The position numbers were made by a program, and so were the translations under genes. A stretch of DNA of 64,000 bases from the NCBI RefSeq assembly GCF_900107695.1, contig NZ_FNQP01000006.1:147735-211734 (forward strand). Direction: 5' to 3'. The notes beneath the pieces are model-generated. The model made no database searches. It saw only the letters and a list, made by a program, of their open reading frames with translations, and was not told the origin of the DNA. Shown here piece by piece: positions 32,113-41,171 of the stretch. The DNA comes from Thiothrix caldifontis. GTDB lineage: Bacteria > Pseudomonadota > Gammaproteobacteria > Thiotrichales > Thiotrichaceae. The number at the start of each line of letters is the position of its first letter. Within the stretch, counting starts at the first letter, position 1.

Positions 32113-33096
32113 ATGACAGGGATAACACAGGGCAGTGGAAGCAAGCCAGCGCATGTCACTGATCAAAACAGCAGCAGTTCAGCCGCTACGCTGGCGGCTG
32201 CCACTAGCGTGCTTGGCGATGCAGTGAAAGCGATTCAAAGCAAGTCAGGCAACAACACGTTTGGCAAAGGCGATAATGAAGCCCTAATCAAGCTCATTAT
32301 GCAGTTGATTCAAGTGATTGATGACAAATTGCCCCCCACTGAGCCATCCAAGCCGCAGCCTAAACCGCTGCAACTGACGCGGCAGCAAGATAAAGCGGTG
32401 CGCGAACGTTTCGATATTAAGGGTGCGTTGAGTTACGAAGTGCTGGATAGTAAAAAGGACGGCAAGCTCAGTGCGGGCGATACCTTGGTCATTTCCGGCG
32501 GCATTACTGGTGGTGAAATTTCACGGAAAAAACTAACACAACAGGATGTTAAAGCCATTAATGGAGGCAGTTCCACAAGCTCAGATGCACAACAACAGTT
32601 GGACGCGAACCGCAAAAAGTGGGATTCGCTGGATATTGACGATTACTCGTTTACCTTGCAGCGCAATTGCTTCTGTCGGGGCGATGCTATCCGCCCGATT
32701 AATATTGAGGTGCGTGACGGGAGCGTTAAGTCGGCTACCTATGCGGATACCGGTGAGTTGCTCCCTGATGACCGCCAAACAAATAAGCAGTCTATTTACA
32801 ATTTGAATGCGGATGGTTTGTTTAATTTGGTGGAGCAGGGTATCAAGGGCGGTGCGGCTAAGGTTGATGTCAGTTACGACAAGCAATATGGCCTGCCAGC
32901 GTCGATTTATATTGATCAAAGCTTCCAGATAGCGGATGAGGAAATGGGCTACACCATTAGCAATTTCCGACCAGAGCCAAGCTTTACGACTTTGATGGTA
33001 GGTGAGGAAGACGGTGGTTTGCCGCCAGTGGATGACCCCATTGCGACCACGTTGGCAATTGGCGAAGAAGACGGCGGGCATCACGATTACAAATAA
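32113..33096 (+). CDS. Candidate graspetide precursor: DUF6174-like domain with C-terminal plesiocin-type core
   Basis: 327-residue protein without a signal peptide. The ATG at 32113 has GGAGG seven bases upstream. Regions: a Ser/Ala-rich N-terminus with an amphipathic helix (~50-72), a Pro-rich linker (~74-86), an EF-hand-like loop (DSKKDGKLSAGD, 112-123), and a DUF6174-like domain (~163-288: LDANRKKW, CFC, LFNLVEQGI, VSYDKQYGLPASIYID). The tail of two repeats is TTLMVGEEDGG (292-302) and TTLAIGEEDGG (312-322). TTxxxxEE is the core motif of plesiocin-type omega-ester peptides, in which Glu side chains are linked to Thr hydroxyls. The next gene, 12 nt on, is an ATP-grasp ligase. The large folded leader is atypical. 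Confidence 0.8.
   Translation: MTGITQGSGSKPAHVTDQNSSSSAATLAAATSVLGDAVKAIQSKSGNNTFGKGDNEALIKLIMQLIQVIDDKLPPTEPSKPQPKPLQLTRQQDKAVRERFDIKGALSYEVLDSKKDGKLSAGDTLVISGGITGGEISRKKLTQQDVKAINGGSSTSSDAQQQLDANRKKWDSLDIDDYSFTLQRNCFCRGDAIRPINIEVRDGSVKSATYADTGELLPDDRQTNKQSIYNLNADGLFNLVEQGIKGGAAKVDVSYDKQYGLPASIYIDQSFQIADEEMGYTISNFRPEPSFTTLMVGEEDGGLPPVDDPIATTLAIGEEDGGHHDYK
32986..33093 (+). repeat. Two TTxxxxEE graspetide core repeats
   Basis: Codons 292-327 encode two near-identical cores, TTLMVGEEDGG and TTLAIGEEDGG, with 20 residues from one TT to the next (linker LPPVDDPIA), followed by HHDYK. The DNA of the two copies differs at several wobble positions (ACGACT against ACCACG; GAGGAA against GAAGAA), so the repeats are old and conserved at the protein level. 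Confidence 0.8.
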
Positions 33097-33108
33097 GGTG
33101 ATTCAACC

Positions 33109-33996
33109 ATGACAATAAAGCCCCGATTGCTATTAGCAGGCGGTGATACTGACCCTCAATTGGTACGTCTGCTGAAACGGGCGGCATTGCATGATATTCC
33201 CGTGCATTGTTTGCTCACAGGGCAATCGGGTTCGCCGCGTTTGCATTGGGATATTCACCAAAATCGTCTGCTGGATGACGACAAGGAAGTCGCGGTATCG
33301 GCAGCATTTATCCGACAGGATGTGTTTGCTTACCTGAAGAGCAACAATGCTCAAGATAATTCAGCAGCGCGTGAATGGTTTGTTAGCGTGTCCGGCTGGC
33401 TGTTAAGTTCGCCGGATATTGCGTTATGTAATCGACGGTTCCTGCCGTGTGGCGGGGTTAATAAGCCTTACATGTTACGCTTGGCGTTGAGCATGGGGTT
33501 TAACGTTGCTGATACGTATGTCAGCAACGACCTTTTCGCGTTGGCACAGTTGCATGAACAGGGGGAGTGGGTGGCAAAGCCTGTGACGGGCGGCGCTTAC
33601 TGTACTCCGTTGGCAGCGCATGAAATCACGGGAAATAACATACTGTCTTACCCGCAGATTGTGCAACGGCGTTTAGCTTCGCCGGAGTTGCGGGTATTTC
33701 GTATTGGTAACGCTTGGTTTGGCTTTCTGATTCAGGCGGAGGCATTGGATTACCGTTCATCGTCTGCTACCCGGATGCAGGTGGTGGATGTACCGGGTGA
33801 TTTGGTGGAAAAACTGGTGTGCTTGTCAGATCATTTAGGGCTGGATTTCGCAGCGGCTGATTTCAAAACTGACCCGCATACAGGGGAGTGGCAGTTTTTG
33901 GAGATCAATACTAACCCAATGTTTGCAGGATTTGATCAGGTCGCCGCCGGTGCATTAAGCGATGCTTTGCTTAAACAGCTTGGTCTTTTACTGTAA
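33109..33996 (+). CDS. ATP-grasp ligase, candidate graspetide macrocyclase
   Basis: 295-residue ATP-grasp enzyme of the RiPP-maturase (MvdC/MvdD/PsnB-like) type. Visible are the nucleotide-binding Lys157 in WVAKPVTGG, QRRLASPELRVFRIG (Arg195), DYRSSSATRM and the metal-binding end DFKTDPHTGEWQFLEINTNPMF (Asp251, Glu265, Asn267). In characterised systems these enzymes form ester or amide links between acidic side chains and Thr/Ser/Lys of the partner precursor. It begins 12 nt after the precursor stop. It is expected to work in the cytoplasm. No dedicated transporter, peptidase or acetyltransferase gene is adjacent. Confidence 0.82.
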   Translation: MTIKPRLLLAGGDTDPQLVRLLKRAALHDIPVHCLLTGQSGSPRLHWDIHQNRLLDDDKEVAVSAAFIRQDVFAYLKSNNAQDNSAAREWFVSVSGWLLSSPDIALCNRRFLPCGGVNKPYMLRLALSMGFNVADTYVSNDLFALAQLHEQGEWVAKPVTGGAYCTPLAAHEITGNNILSYPQIVQRRLASPELRVFRIGNAWFGFLIQAEALDYRSSSATRMQVVDVPGDLVEKLVCLSDHLGLDFAAADFKTDPHTGEWQFLEINTNPMFAGFDQVAAGALSDALLKQLGLLL

Positions 33997-34006
33997 GTGA
34001 TGTGTG

Positions 34007-34699
34007 TCAGTGGGTCGCCTCAAATTGGATGGAGGTACGCAATTCCCCCTCAAATAACGCATCAAATCCCACCACACCTTCTTGCTGCTGTAGGGCAAAA
34101 CCAGGTTGAATACTGGGTGTAACCGTTCCTACTTTTAGTAAATTCGCTGGGTACTCAATCTGCATAGAAACCCGCATTGGGTAATAACCATCCAAAAACT
34201 TACGCATGTAAGGGCCATTCACCAAAACATACGTACCATCATCCTGAAACCGTAAGGCACGCGTATGCGCCTGCAAACAAATACGCGCATTTTCACCGAC
34301 CTTACTCAGTTGTACGCTAGAACCTTCTACCCATGCTTTGCCAATGTTGCGTTGCTCCGTTACCCGCATGTCACGTATGTAGCCATCGCGAAAAGTGATT
34401 TGCATCGCAGCAGCCTGATCCAGATTATCGTGGCATTGTTCAAGTTGCGCCCAGCCTTCATCCAATGATTCAGCGGTAATCTTGACCTTATTTTGATGAT
34501 GGTGAAGCGCTTCTCCAACAGGTGCTTGATTCAGGAAATCCAGTGAACCTTCGTTAATCTCATCCGCATTAGTTTTAGTTAAAGTATCTTCCTCGAACCA
34601 CTTTTCCAACGCTTCACGGGTAGCGCCTGCTGCAGGCTCATCCGCTGAAGCAGGAAACGACACCCCCACTAAGCAAACCCAATAAAAAATATTGCGCAT
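34007..34699 (-). CDS. Exported protein of unknown function
   Basis: 230-residue protein with a signal peptide ending near residue 19 (FPASA/DEP). The ATG at 34699 has GGAGA about 11 bases upstream. A GTG at 34729 overlaps the hrcA stop and is less likely because it would bury the signal peptide. The mature part is mixed alpha/beta with two cysteines (QCHDNL and RICLQA) that could form a disulfide. I do not recognise the family. It is convergent with the ATP-grasp gene and cotranscribed with hrcA upstream. Confidence 0.65.
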   Translation of the reverse strand: MRNIFYWVCLVGVSFPASADEPAAGATREALEKWFEEDTLTKTNADEINEGSLDFLNQAPVGEALHHHQNKVKITAESLDEGWAQLEQCHDNLDQAAAMQITFRDGYIRDMRVTEQRNIGKAWVEGSSVQLSKVGENARICLQAHTRALRFQDDGTYVLVNGPYMRKFLDGYYPMRVSMQIEYPANLLKVGTVTPSIQPGFALQQQEGVVGFDALFEGELRTSIQFEATH

Positions 34700-34725
34700 G
34701 TTAGAATTTGTCTCCGAATAAATCC

Positions 34726-35781
34726 TCACGAACGTGATTTTAACGCCAAACTTAACAGTTTTGCGGTAATATCCACCACTGGAATCACGCGCTCATAGGG
34801 CATACGCTTAGGGCCGATCACCCCCAACACGCCCAACTGTTCACCATCTACTTCATAGGGTGCTGTTACTAAACTACACTCATCGAATACCGCTTGTCCT
34901 GATTCACGCCCGATGAAGATTTTCACCCCATCCGCCTGCAAACACTTGTCCAGCAACCCCAAAATATCGCGTTTGCGGGTAAAGGCTGCAAACAGTTCAC
35001 GTAATTTGTGGATATCGGATAAGTCATCGTAGCCCATCAGATTGGTTTCACCCGCAATCACGCAATCCTCTTCCTTCTTATCGCCTAAATCGGCAACTGC
35101 TTTTTCACCCAATTCAATCGCGGAGAGCATCATGCGGTTCATGTCTTCGCGGTGTTCGCGCATTTCTTCCAGCAAGGCAGCACGGGCTTGCTGCAAATCT
35201 TTGCCGATCAAGCGTTCGTTGAGGAAATTAGCGGCTTGTTGCAACTCCGAAGAACTCACATCCGCATCGAGTTGGATAATGCGGTTTTGCACTTCATTGC
35301 GGTTCATCACCAGAATCGCCAGCACTTGCCGACTCGATAAGCTCAGAAATTCAATCTGGCGGATGGACGAAGGATTGCGGCGCGGCAAACTCACCACACC
35401 CGTCAGTTGAGTAATGCCGGAAAGCAAGCTGGAGGCGGATTGGATTAACGCGGCGGGGTCACGTTCCGCCTTCAACTGCCCTTGCAGAATGTGCATAGCG
35501 TGCTGTTCCAGCGGCTTAATATTGACCAACACATCCACGAAGAGGCGGTAGCCTTGAGAGGTGGGAATACGCCCCGCCGAGGTATGCGGTGCGCGGATAT
35601 ACCCCATCTCTTCCAAATCCGCCATCACATTGCGAATCGTGGCAGCGCTCAAATCCAAGCCACTACTGCGGGCAAGGTTGCGTGAACCGACGGGCTGTCC
35701 ATCTTGGATATAGCTTTCCACCAACACTTTGAGGATGTGGCGGGCGCGTTCGTTGAGTTCTGGGTGCGGTATCATTGTCAT
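34726..35781 (-). CDS. hrcA: Heat-inducible transcription repressor HrcA
   Basis: DNA-binding repressor of CIRCE-controlled chaperone operons. About 351 residues. An N-terminal winged helix (ERARHILKVLVESYIQDGQPVGSRNLAR, with SAATIRNVMADLEEMGYI) is followed by the GAF-like domain and the conserved C-terminal VLGVIGPKRMPYERVIPVV. Possible starts at 35781 or 35775 differ by two residues. No CIRCE palindrome is visible near grpE or dnaK in this window, so its target is probably groESL elsewhere. It is divergent from nadK. Confidence 0.95.
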   Translation of the reverse strand: MTMIPHPELNERARHILKVLVESYIQDGQPVGSRNLARSSGLDLSAATIRNVMADLEEMGYIRAPHTSAGRIPTSQGYRLFVDVLVNIKPLEQHAMHILQGQLKAERDPAALIQSASSLLSGITQLTGVVSLPRRNPSSIRQIEFLSLSSRQVLAILVMNRNEVQNRIIQLDADVSSSELQQAANFLNERLIGKDLQQARAALLEEMREHREDMNRMMLSAIELGEKAVADLGDKKEEDCVIAGETNLMGYDDLSDIHKLRELFAAFTRKRDILGLLDKCLQADGVKIFIGRESGQAVFDECSLVTAPYEVDGEQLGVLGVIGPKRMPYERVIPVVDITAKLLSLALKSRS

Positions 35782-35885
35782 GCTAATAGTTATAGGGGCA
35801 AAGCCCGTTAGATACAAGCCTGTTTAACTTGCAATTTATCCGCAGCTTTGCCAGCCTTGCAACTTTACTCAGACAAGCATCGGTT

Positions 35886-36752
35886 ATGAACCTGTTTTCT
35901 CACATCGGCCTGTTCACCAAACCCAACGATACCCGTGTGGATAACACACTGTTTCAGTTACATGCCTTTCTTATCCAGCAGGGTTTTGAGGTACATTGCG
36001 ACCGTAATGCAGGCATCATTTTAGGTTTGCCTACCATGCCCTCCGACGCACTGGCACGCCACATTGACCTTGCTATTGTGGTCGGCGGTGATGGCACGTT
36101 ACTGGCAACCGGGCGTTTACTCGCCGATCATGAAGTACCACTTATCGGCATTAATCTAGGACGCTTGGGGTTTTTAGTCGATATTTCACCTGATGAAATG
36201 CTTACCCAAGTCGAACATATTCTTAGTGGACAATACAAAGAAGAAACACGCTTTGTGCTACATGCCGATGCCATCCGTGACGATGAGCTTCTCGGTAGCG
36301 GCGATGCACTCAACGACGTGGTACTGCATGTGCGCAATGAAATTCGCATGATTGAGTTCACCACCTATATCGATGGGCATTTCGTCAATACCCAACGTGC
36401 TGATGGTCTAGTCGTTACAACCCCCACAGGTTCAACGGCTTACGCGCTTTCCAGTGGTGGCCCGATCATGCACCCTGCCCTACAAGCGATTGCCCTAGTA
36501 CCGATTTGCCCGCATACACTCACTGACCGCCCGTTAGTCATTAGCAATCAAAGCGTGATCGAGATTACATTATGTGAAGACCGCGACATTCCTGCTCGCT
36601 TATCCTTTGATGGGCAAAACAATATTGAACTGGAATCGGGTGATCTAATACGTATCCACACTCGCCCAGAAAAAGTGCGTTTGTTACACCCGCAAAGCTA
36701 CGATTACTACCATATTTTGCGTGAAAAACTGCATTGGGGAGTGCAACCGTAA
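35886..36752 (+). CDS. nadK: NAD kinase
   Basis: Phosphorylates NAD to NADP. The ATG at 35886 gives a 288-residue protein beginning MNLFSHIGLFTKP, as in other NadK. Diagnostic motifs are the GGDGT loop (VVGGDGTLLATGR), NLGRLGFL, and the C-terminal DGLVVTTPTGSTAYALSSGGPI. An in-frame TTG at 35829 is not needed. It lies four bases before recN and is divergent from hrcA. Confidence 0.96.
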   Translation: MNLFSHIGLFTKPNDTRVDNTLFQLHAFLIQQGFEVHCDRNAGIILGLPTMPSDALARHIDLAIVVGGDGTLLATGRLLADHEVPLIGINLGRLGFLVDISPDEMLTQVEHILSGQYKEETRFVLHADAIRDDELLGSGDALNDVVLHVRNEIRMIEFTTYIDGHFVNTQRADGLVVTTPTGSTAYALSSGGPIMHPALQAIALVPICPHTLTDRPLVISNQSVIEITLCEDRDIPARLSFDGQNNIELESGDLIRIHTRPEKVRLLHPQSYDYYHILREKLHWGVQP

Positions 36753-36755
36753 ACC

Positions 36756-38426
36756 ATGCTGACACATATCCACATTCGCGATTTTGCGATTATCGACACA
36801 TTGGAACTAGAACTACACCCCGGCATGACCGCATTAACGGGCGAAACGGGTGCGGGAAAATCCATCCTACTGGATGCCATCGGTTTAGTGCTGGGCGACA
36901 AAGCCGATAGCAGCACGGTACGGCACGGTGCAGACAAAGCTGAAATCACCCTGAGCGTCGACATTACCCAAACACCTTCCGCCCGTGTGTGGTTAGAAGC
37001 ACAAAGCATGGAAGGTACAGACGACACCTGCATCCTCCGCCGCGTCATTTCCGCACAGGGCAAATCACGGGCATGGATCAACGGTTCTCCCGCTAACCTG
37101 ACACAATTGCGCGAACTGGGCGAACAATTGGTCGACATCCACGGTCAGCACGAACACCAGTCACTGATGAAAAAAGACGCGCAACGCCAAATGTTGGATG
37201 CTTTCGCAGCTAACGAGGCGCTACTCGATAACACCCGCCGTGCTTGGTCAGCATGGAAAAAACTGCATGAGCGCGTCACCCTGTTAAGCAGTCAAAACCA
37301 ACAGCATCAAGAGCGTATCGACCTGCTCCGCTTCCAATCACAAGAACTCGAAACCCTGGCGTTGCAACCCGACGAAGCCGAGCAACTTGACGAAGAACTC
37401 AACCGCCTCGCCAATGCCGAACAACTCCGGGCGACAGCCGCACAGGGTTATGCACAACTCTACGACGACGAACCGTCGCTATATTCAGCCTTGGGCCGCC
37501 TGATCCATGACCTCAGCCAGCAAGTACGGGTGGATGCCCAACTAGAGCCTTCGCTGGAATTACTCACCAGCGCACAAATTCAAGTACAAGAAGCGGCCTC
37601 ACAATTGCGTGATTATGCCGAGGGTCTTGATCTCGACCCTGCACGGCTGCAATGGGTCGACAATCGCATTGCCGACATTCGCAGCCTTGCCCGCAAATAT
37701 CGTACCGAACCGCACGAACTCCCCACGCGTTTAGCTAACATTCAACAAGAACTGGAACAACTCGGCGGCGGCGATTACGACCTCAATGCGCTGGAACAAC
37801 AGTTACAAGCGGCGACTGCAAGCTACCGGGAACAAGCCAGCTTACTCAGTCAAGCCCGTCAGCAAGCCGCCCAACAACTCTCTGCGGGTGTTTCGCACGC
37901 CATGCAACAACTGGGAATGCAAGGCGGCAAATTTGCCATTCAAGTTGCTCATGATTCCGCCAACACGTTTCAGGCAACCGGCATGGACAGCATCGACTTC
38001 AGCGTCAGCGCTAACCCTGGTCAGCCACTAAAACCGCTGATGAAAGTCGCCTCTGGCGGTGAACTGTCACGCATTAGTTTGGCGATTCAAATGATTGCGG
38101 CACAGAAAGTTACCTTGCCTGCACTGATTTTCGATGAAGTCGATACCGGTATCGGTGGCGGTATCGCTGAGGTCGTCGGCAAACAACTCCGTACCCTCGG
38201 CACAAACCGCCAAGTGCTGTGTGTGACACACTTACCGCAAGTCGCCTCGCAAGCACACCAGCATTACAAAGTAACCAAGATCAAAGGCGCGGAATATACC
38301 AGCACGGGCATTGTGCATCTGACACAAGCGCAACGGGTGGAAGAAGTAGCGCGAATGATTGGTGGGGTAGAAATCACCCCTGCAACACGGGCATTAGCGG
38401 CGGAGATGCTTACAACTGGTTCCTAA
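36756..38426 (+). CDS. recN: DNA repair protein RecN
   Basis: SMC-like ATPase acting in double-strand break repair. 556 residues. N-terminal Walker A GETGAGKSIL, a zinc-free coiled-coil middle region (~150-390), and a C-terminal half with signature SGGELSRISLA and Walker B LIFDEVDTGIGG. It follows nadK with a 3-nt gap and overlaps the convergent DUF523/DUF1722 gene by 17 bases at the 3' end. No LexA box is evident. Confidence 0.96.
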   Translation: MLTHIHIRDFAIIDTLELELHPGMTALTGETGAGKSILLDAIGLVLGDKADSSTVRHGADKAEITLSVDITQTPSARVWLEAQSMEGTDDTCILRRVISAQGKSRAWINGSPANLTQLRELGEQLVDIHGQHEHQSLMKKDAQRQMLDAFAANEALLDNTRRAWSAWKKLHERVTLLSSQNQQHQERIDLLRFQSQELETLALQPDEAEQLDEELNRLANAEQLRATAAQGYAQLYDDEPSLYSALGRLIHDLSQQVRVDAQLEPSLELLTSAQIQVQEAASQLRDYAEGLDLDPARLQWVDNRIADIRSLARKYRTEPHELPTRLANIQQELEQLGGGDYDLNALEQQLQAATASYREQASLLSQARQQAAQQLSAGVSHAMQQLGMQGGKFAIQVAHDSANTFQATGMDSIDFSVSANPGQPLKPLMKVASGGELSRISLAIQMIAAQKVTLPALIFDEVDTGIGGGIAEVVGKQLRTLGTNRQVLCVTHLPQVASQAHQHYKVTKIKGAEYTSTGIVHLTQAQRVEEVARMIGGVEITPATRALAAEMLTTGS

Positions 38427-39375
38427 GCATCAACTCACGCGGATGCGGGTTCAAGTAATGCTGGCGCTCAATATACGGTTGCGGATGCCGCCGAAAATGA
38501 TGCTTCAACAACGTAATCGGCACAACTAACGGTACATAGCCATGACGGTATTGGTGAATCGTATCCAGCATTTCCTGCCGATCCGCCGCATCAATGCCAC
38601 CTTTCAGATACCCCATCAAGTGCATCAGCACATTGGCATGTTGCCCACGTGTCACCCGTTTTTCCAAAGCGGTCATTAATAAGCGTAAGTAGTGAGTGGC
38701 TAACACGGAAAAGTCTGTCACTGTCCCAACTTGTGCAACCATTTGCCCCAATTCACGGGCAATGTCTTGATCATGTGCCATCAGGATATATTTATGGTCA
38801 GCATGGAAATCAACCAAATCACCCGGCTTTAAACCTGCTACCTGTAACTGTTGCCAACGGTGGTAAATAAAGACACGCTGGATAAAATTTTCCCGCAACA
38901 CAGGATCACACAAGCGCCCTTCCTCTTCGATAGGCAATAAGGGGAATTGCTCCCTCAAGGCATGTGCAAAAATCCCAACCCCATCGCGTTCGGGGGGTAC
39001 ATTGTGTTTTAACACAGAATACACTTTGACCCGTTCCATCCCACAACTGGGGGAGTTCTTTTTCAAAATATAACCACTCACCACCTGTAAGGGGGTCTGC
39101 ACTTGATTAAAGTAATGCTCCAAGGCTTCGGTATGGTCAATGCTGGTGTCTTTAACATTGACTGCGCGTAATCTCCCATCCTTACGAACCAAGTGCATGG
39201 TAGGGCGGGGAACACCCAAACCTGCGCCAATCTCCGGGCACAAGGGTACAAAGTCAAAGTACAGCCCTAACGTGCCAGTAATATAACCATCACGTTTATG
39301 CCCACCATCAAAACGGACGGCTTGCCCTAACAGGCAACTGCTGATCCCAATTTTTATTTTCTCGTCATGCTGCAT
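38410..39375 (-). CDS. DUF523-DUF1722 fusion protein (YbbK/YbgA type)
   Basis: 321-residue cytoplasmic protein. The N-terminal DUF523 part (1-150) has GISSCLLGQAVRFDGGHKRD and ILKKNSPSCGMERVKVY, with conserved cysteines. The C-terminal DUF1722 part (~185-310, YbgA type) has DFHADHKYILMAHDQ and VTRGQHANVLMHLMGYLK. The family is widespread and sometimes found near photolyase genes; its function is not established. The ATG overlaps the stop of the glutathione peroxidase gene (TAATG), so the two are coupled. Confidence 0.85.
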   Translation of the reverse strand: MQHDEKIKIGISSCLLGQAVRFDGGHKRDGYITGTLGLYFDFVPLCPEIGAGLGVPRPTMHLVRKDGRLRAVNVKDTSIDHTEALEHYFNQVQTPLQVVSGYILKKNSPSCGMERVKVYSVLKHNVPPERDGVGIFAHALREQFPLLPIEEEGRLCDPVLRENFIQRVFIYHRWQQLQVAGLKPGDLVDFHADHKYILMAHDQDIARELGQMVAQVGTVTDFSVLATHYLRLLMTALEKRVTRGQHANVLMHLMGYLKGGIDAADRQEMLDTIHQYRHGYVPLVVPITLLKHHFRRHPQPYIERQHYLNPHPRELMLRNQL

Positions 39376-39947
39376 TATGGCAAGTTCGCTTCAATTAACT
39401 TCACCAGCTTATCACTTTGCGGGGTAACAAAGCTGGAAAAACTACCGATAAGCTCACCCTTGGTATTCAGCACGTATTTATGAAAGTTCCAGCTTGGGTG
39501 TTCACCCGCCATTTCCCCCAACACTTTGTAAAGCGGCGAAGCGTTATCTTTGAGCACTTGGGTTTTCTCAAACATCGGGAATTTAACCCCGTAAGTTAAC
39601 TCACAAAAATCTTTGATCTCTTTTTCTGAACCGGGGTCTTGCCCAGCAAAATCATTGGAAGGAAACCCTAATACCACTAAACCACGGTCTTTATAATCAC
39701 TGTACAACTTCTCCAAACCGTCAAACTGTGGGGTGAAACCGCATTTACTTGCCGTATTGACCATCAACACCACTTTGCCTTTGTATGCTTCACACAAGTT
39801 AACACGCTTCTCAGAACCCAATTCACGCAAAGTGAAATTTAACGCTGCCGGACACCCATTATCGGTTGCAGAACCAGCTACAGGTTCAGCCAACACAGAA
39901 GCAGCACTGAAAAAGCTCAACACTAACCCGAAAAGTTGCTTAATCAT
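39375..39947 (-). CDS. Exported glutathione peroxidase-family protein
   Basis: 190-residue thiol peroxidase with a signal peptide ending near residue 20 (SVLA/EP). Catalytic Cys69 lies in NTASKCGFTPQ (Cys rather than Sec), and the GPx motifs GFPSNDFAGQ and SWNFHKYVLN carry the Gln/Trp of the active-site triad. It probably reduces hydroperoxides in the periplasm. Two extra cysteines (Cys32, Cys52) are in the mature N-terminal part. It heads a two-gene unit with the DUF523/DUF1722 gene. Confidence 0.9.
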   Translation of the reverse strand: MIKQLFGLVLSFFSAASVLAEPVAGSATDNGCPAALNFTLRELGSEKRVNLCEAYKGKVVLMVNTASKCGFTPQFDGLEKLYSDYKDRGLVVLGFPSNDFAGQDPGSEKEIKDFCELTYGVKFPMFEKTQVLKDNASPLYKVLGEMAGEHPSWNFHKYVLNTKGELIGSFSSFVTPQSDKLVKLIEANLP

Positions 39948-40130
39948 GACGATGTAATCCTTAATAATGATTCAATATAAGTATTGTCCCACCTTTGTAG
40001 CGCTTTAGGTAAATAGCTACAAGCAAACAGGGGGAAAACACTCACCGAGCATTCATTAGAATAACAGTCGCTCTCAGCCAAGCAGCTTTGTATAATCGCC
40101 GCTTTGTTAGCTGACGATGTGACCAATCTG

Positions 40131-41171
40131 ATGGAAAACCGTGATTTTCTTGCCGAATGGCATCCACAATGGGGCGTGTTGCTGGCCTGGCCACACCCCG
40201 ATACCGACTGGGCAGACAATCTAGCCTCAGCAGAGACCTGTTATGCCGAAATCGTCAGCGCTATCAGCCAACGTGAAAACGTGCTATTGCTGTGTCATGA
40301 TCTCCCTCACCAAACACACATTCAATCCGTGTTAAGCACACTGCCCTACCACCCGCAACGTGTGCAGTTTGTCACAATACCCTATGATGATACTTGGGCA
40401 CGAGACTTTGGCTTTATCACGGTGTTGCATAATGGTCAACCGGTGTTGCTGGATTTTACTTTCAATGCGTGGGGTGGAAAATTCAGCGCATCGCAAGACA
40501 ATGCGATCAACCAACGCTTAGTCAAGCACCCCTTGCTTGATAGCAACACATTCGAAACACACAGCTTGGTCATGGAAGGTGGTAGTCTCGAAACCGACGG
40601 GCAAGGTACCTTGCTAACCACTGAAATTTGCCTGCTCAACCCCAACCGCAACCCCACACTCGACAAAGCTACTATCGAAACGGAATTGCGCAAAGCCCTA
40701 GGTGTTTCGCGTATCCTATGGTTAGCACACGGTCACTTAGAAGGCGATGACACTGACGCACACATCGACACCTTGGCACGCTTTGCTGACCCACACAGCA
40801 TCGTGTACATGAGTTGTACGGATCCCACCGATTCGCATTACAAACCCTTACTTGCCATGGAAAAAGAACTCCTGACGTTACGCCAAGCCAATGGTGAACC
40901 GTATCGTCTATTCCCGATTCCTTTACCAGCCGCCATTTATGAAGATGGGAGACGCTTGCCAGCCAGTTACGTCAACTTCTTGATTATCAACGGAGCCGTG
41001 TTACTGCCCGTTTATGCCGATGAATGTTTCGACCCTGTAGCCATCGAGCAAATGCAAGCAGCCTTCCCGCAACATGAAATCATTCCGATTGATTGCCGCG
41101 CCCTGATTGCCCAAAATGGCAGCCTTCACTGTATCACCATGCAAATTCCCCACAAGGTCATAAGCCGATGA
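40131..41171 (+). CDS. aguA: Agmatine deiminase
   Basis: Hydrolyses agmatine to N-carbamoylputrescine and ammonia, first step of the plant-type putrescine pathway. 346 residues from the ATG at 40131. Motifs are the N-terminal EWHPQWGVLLAWPHPDTDW, DDTWARDFG, the VMEGGSLETDG block and the HGHLEGDDTDAHIDT block, with the catalytic Cys in NGSLHCITMQIP near the end. The next gene, aguB, overlaps by four bases (ATGA). Confidence 0.94.
   Translation: MENRDFLAEWHPQWGVLLAWPHPDTDWADNLASAETCYAEIVSAISQRENVLLLCHDLPHQTHIQSVLSTLPYHPQRVQFVTIPYDDTWARDFGFITVLHNGQPVLLDFTFNAWGGKFSASQDNAINQRLVKHPLLDSNTFETHSLVMEGGSLETDGQGTLLTTEICLLNPNRNPTLDKATIETELRKALGVSRILWLAHGHLEGDDTDAHIDTLARFADPHSIVYMSCTDPTDSHYKPLLAMEKELLTLRQANGEPYRLFPIPLPAAIYEDGRRLPASYVNFLIINGAVLLPVYADECFDPVAIEQMQAAFPQHEIIPIDCRALIAQNGSLHCITMQIPHKVISR

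Noticed and set aside
37000..38426. SOS (LexA) control of recN
   Set aside because: No CTGT-N8-ACAG-type palindrome seen near the gene start; recN follows nadK by 3 nt and likely uses that promoter.
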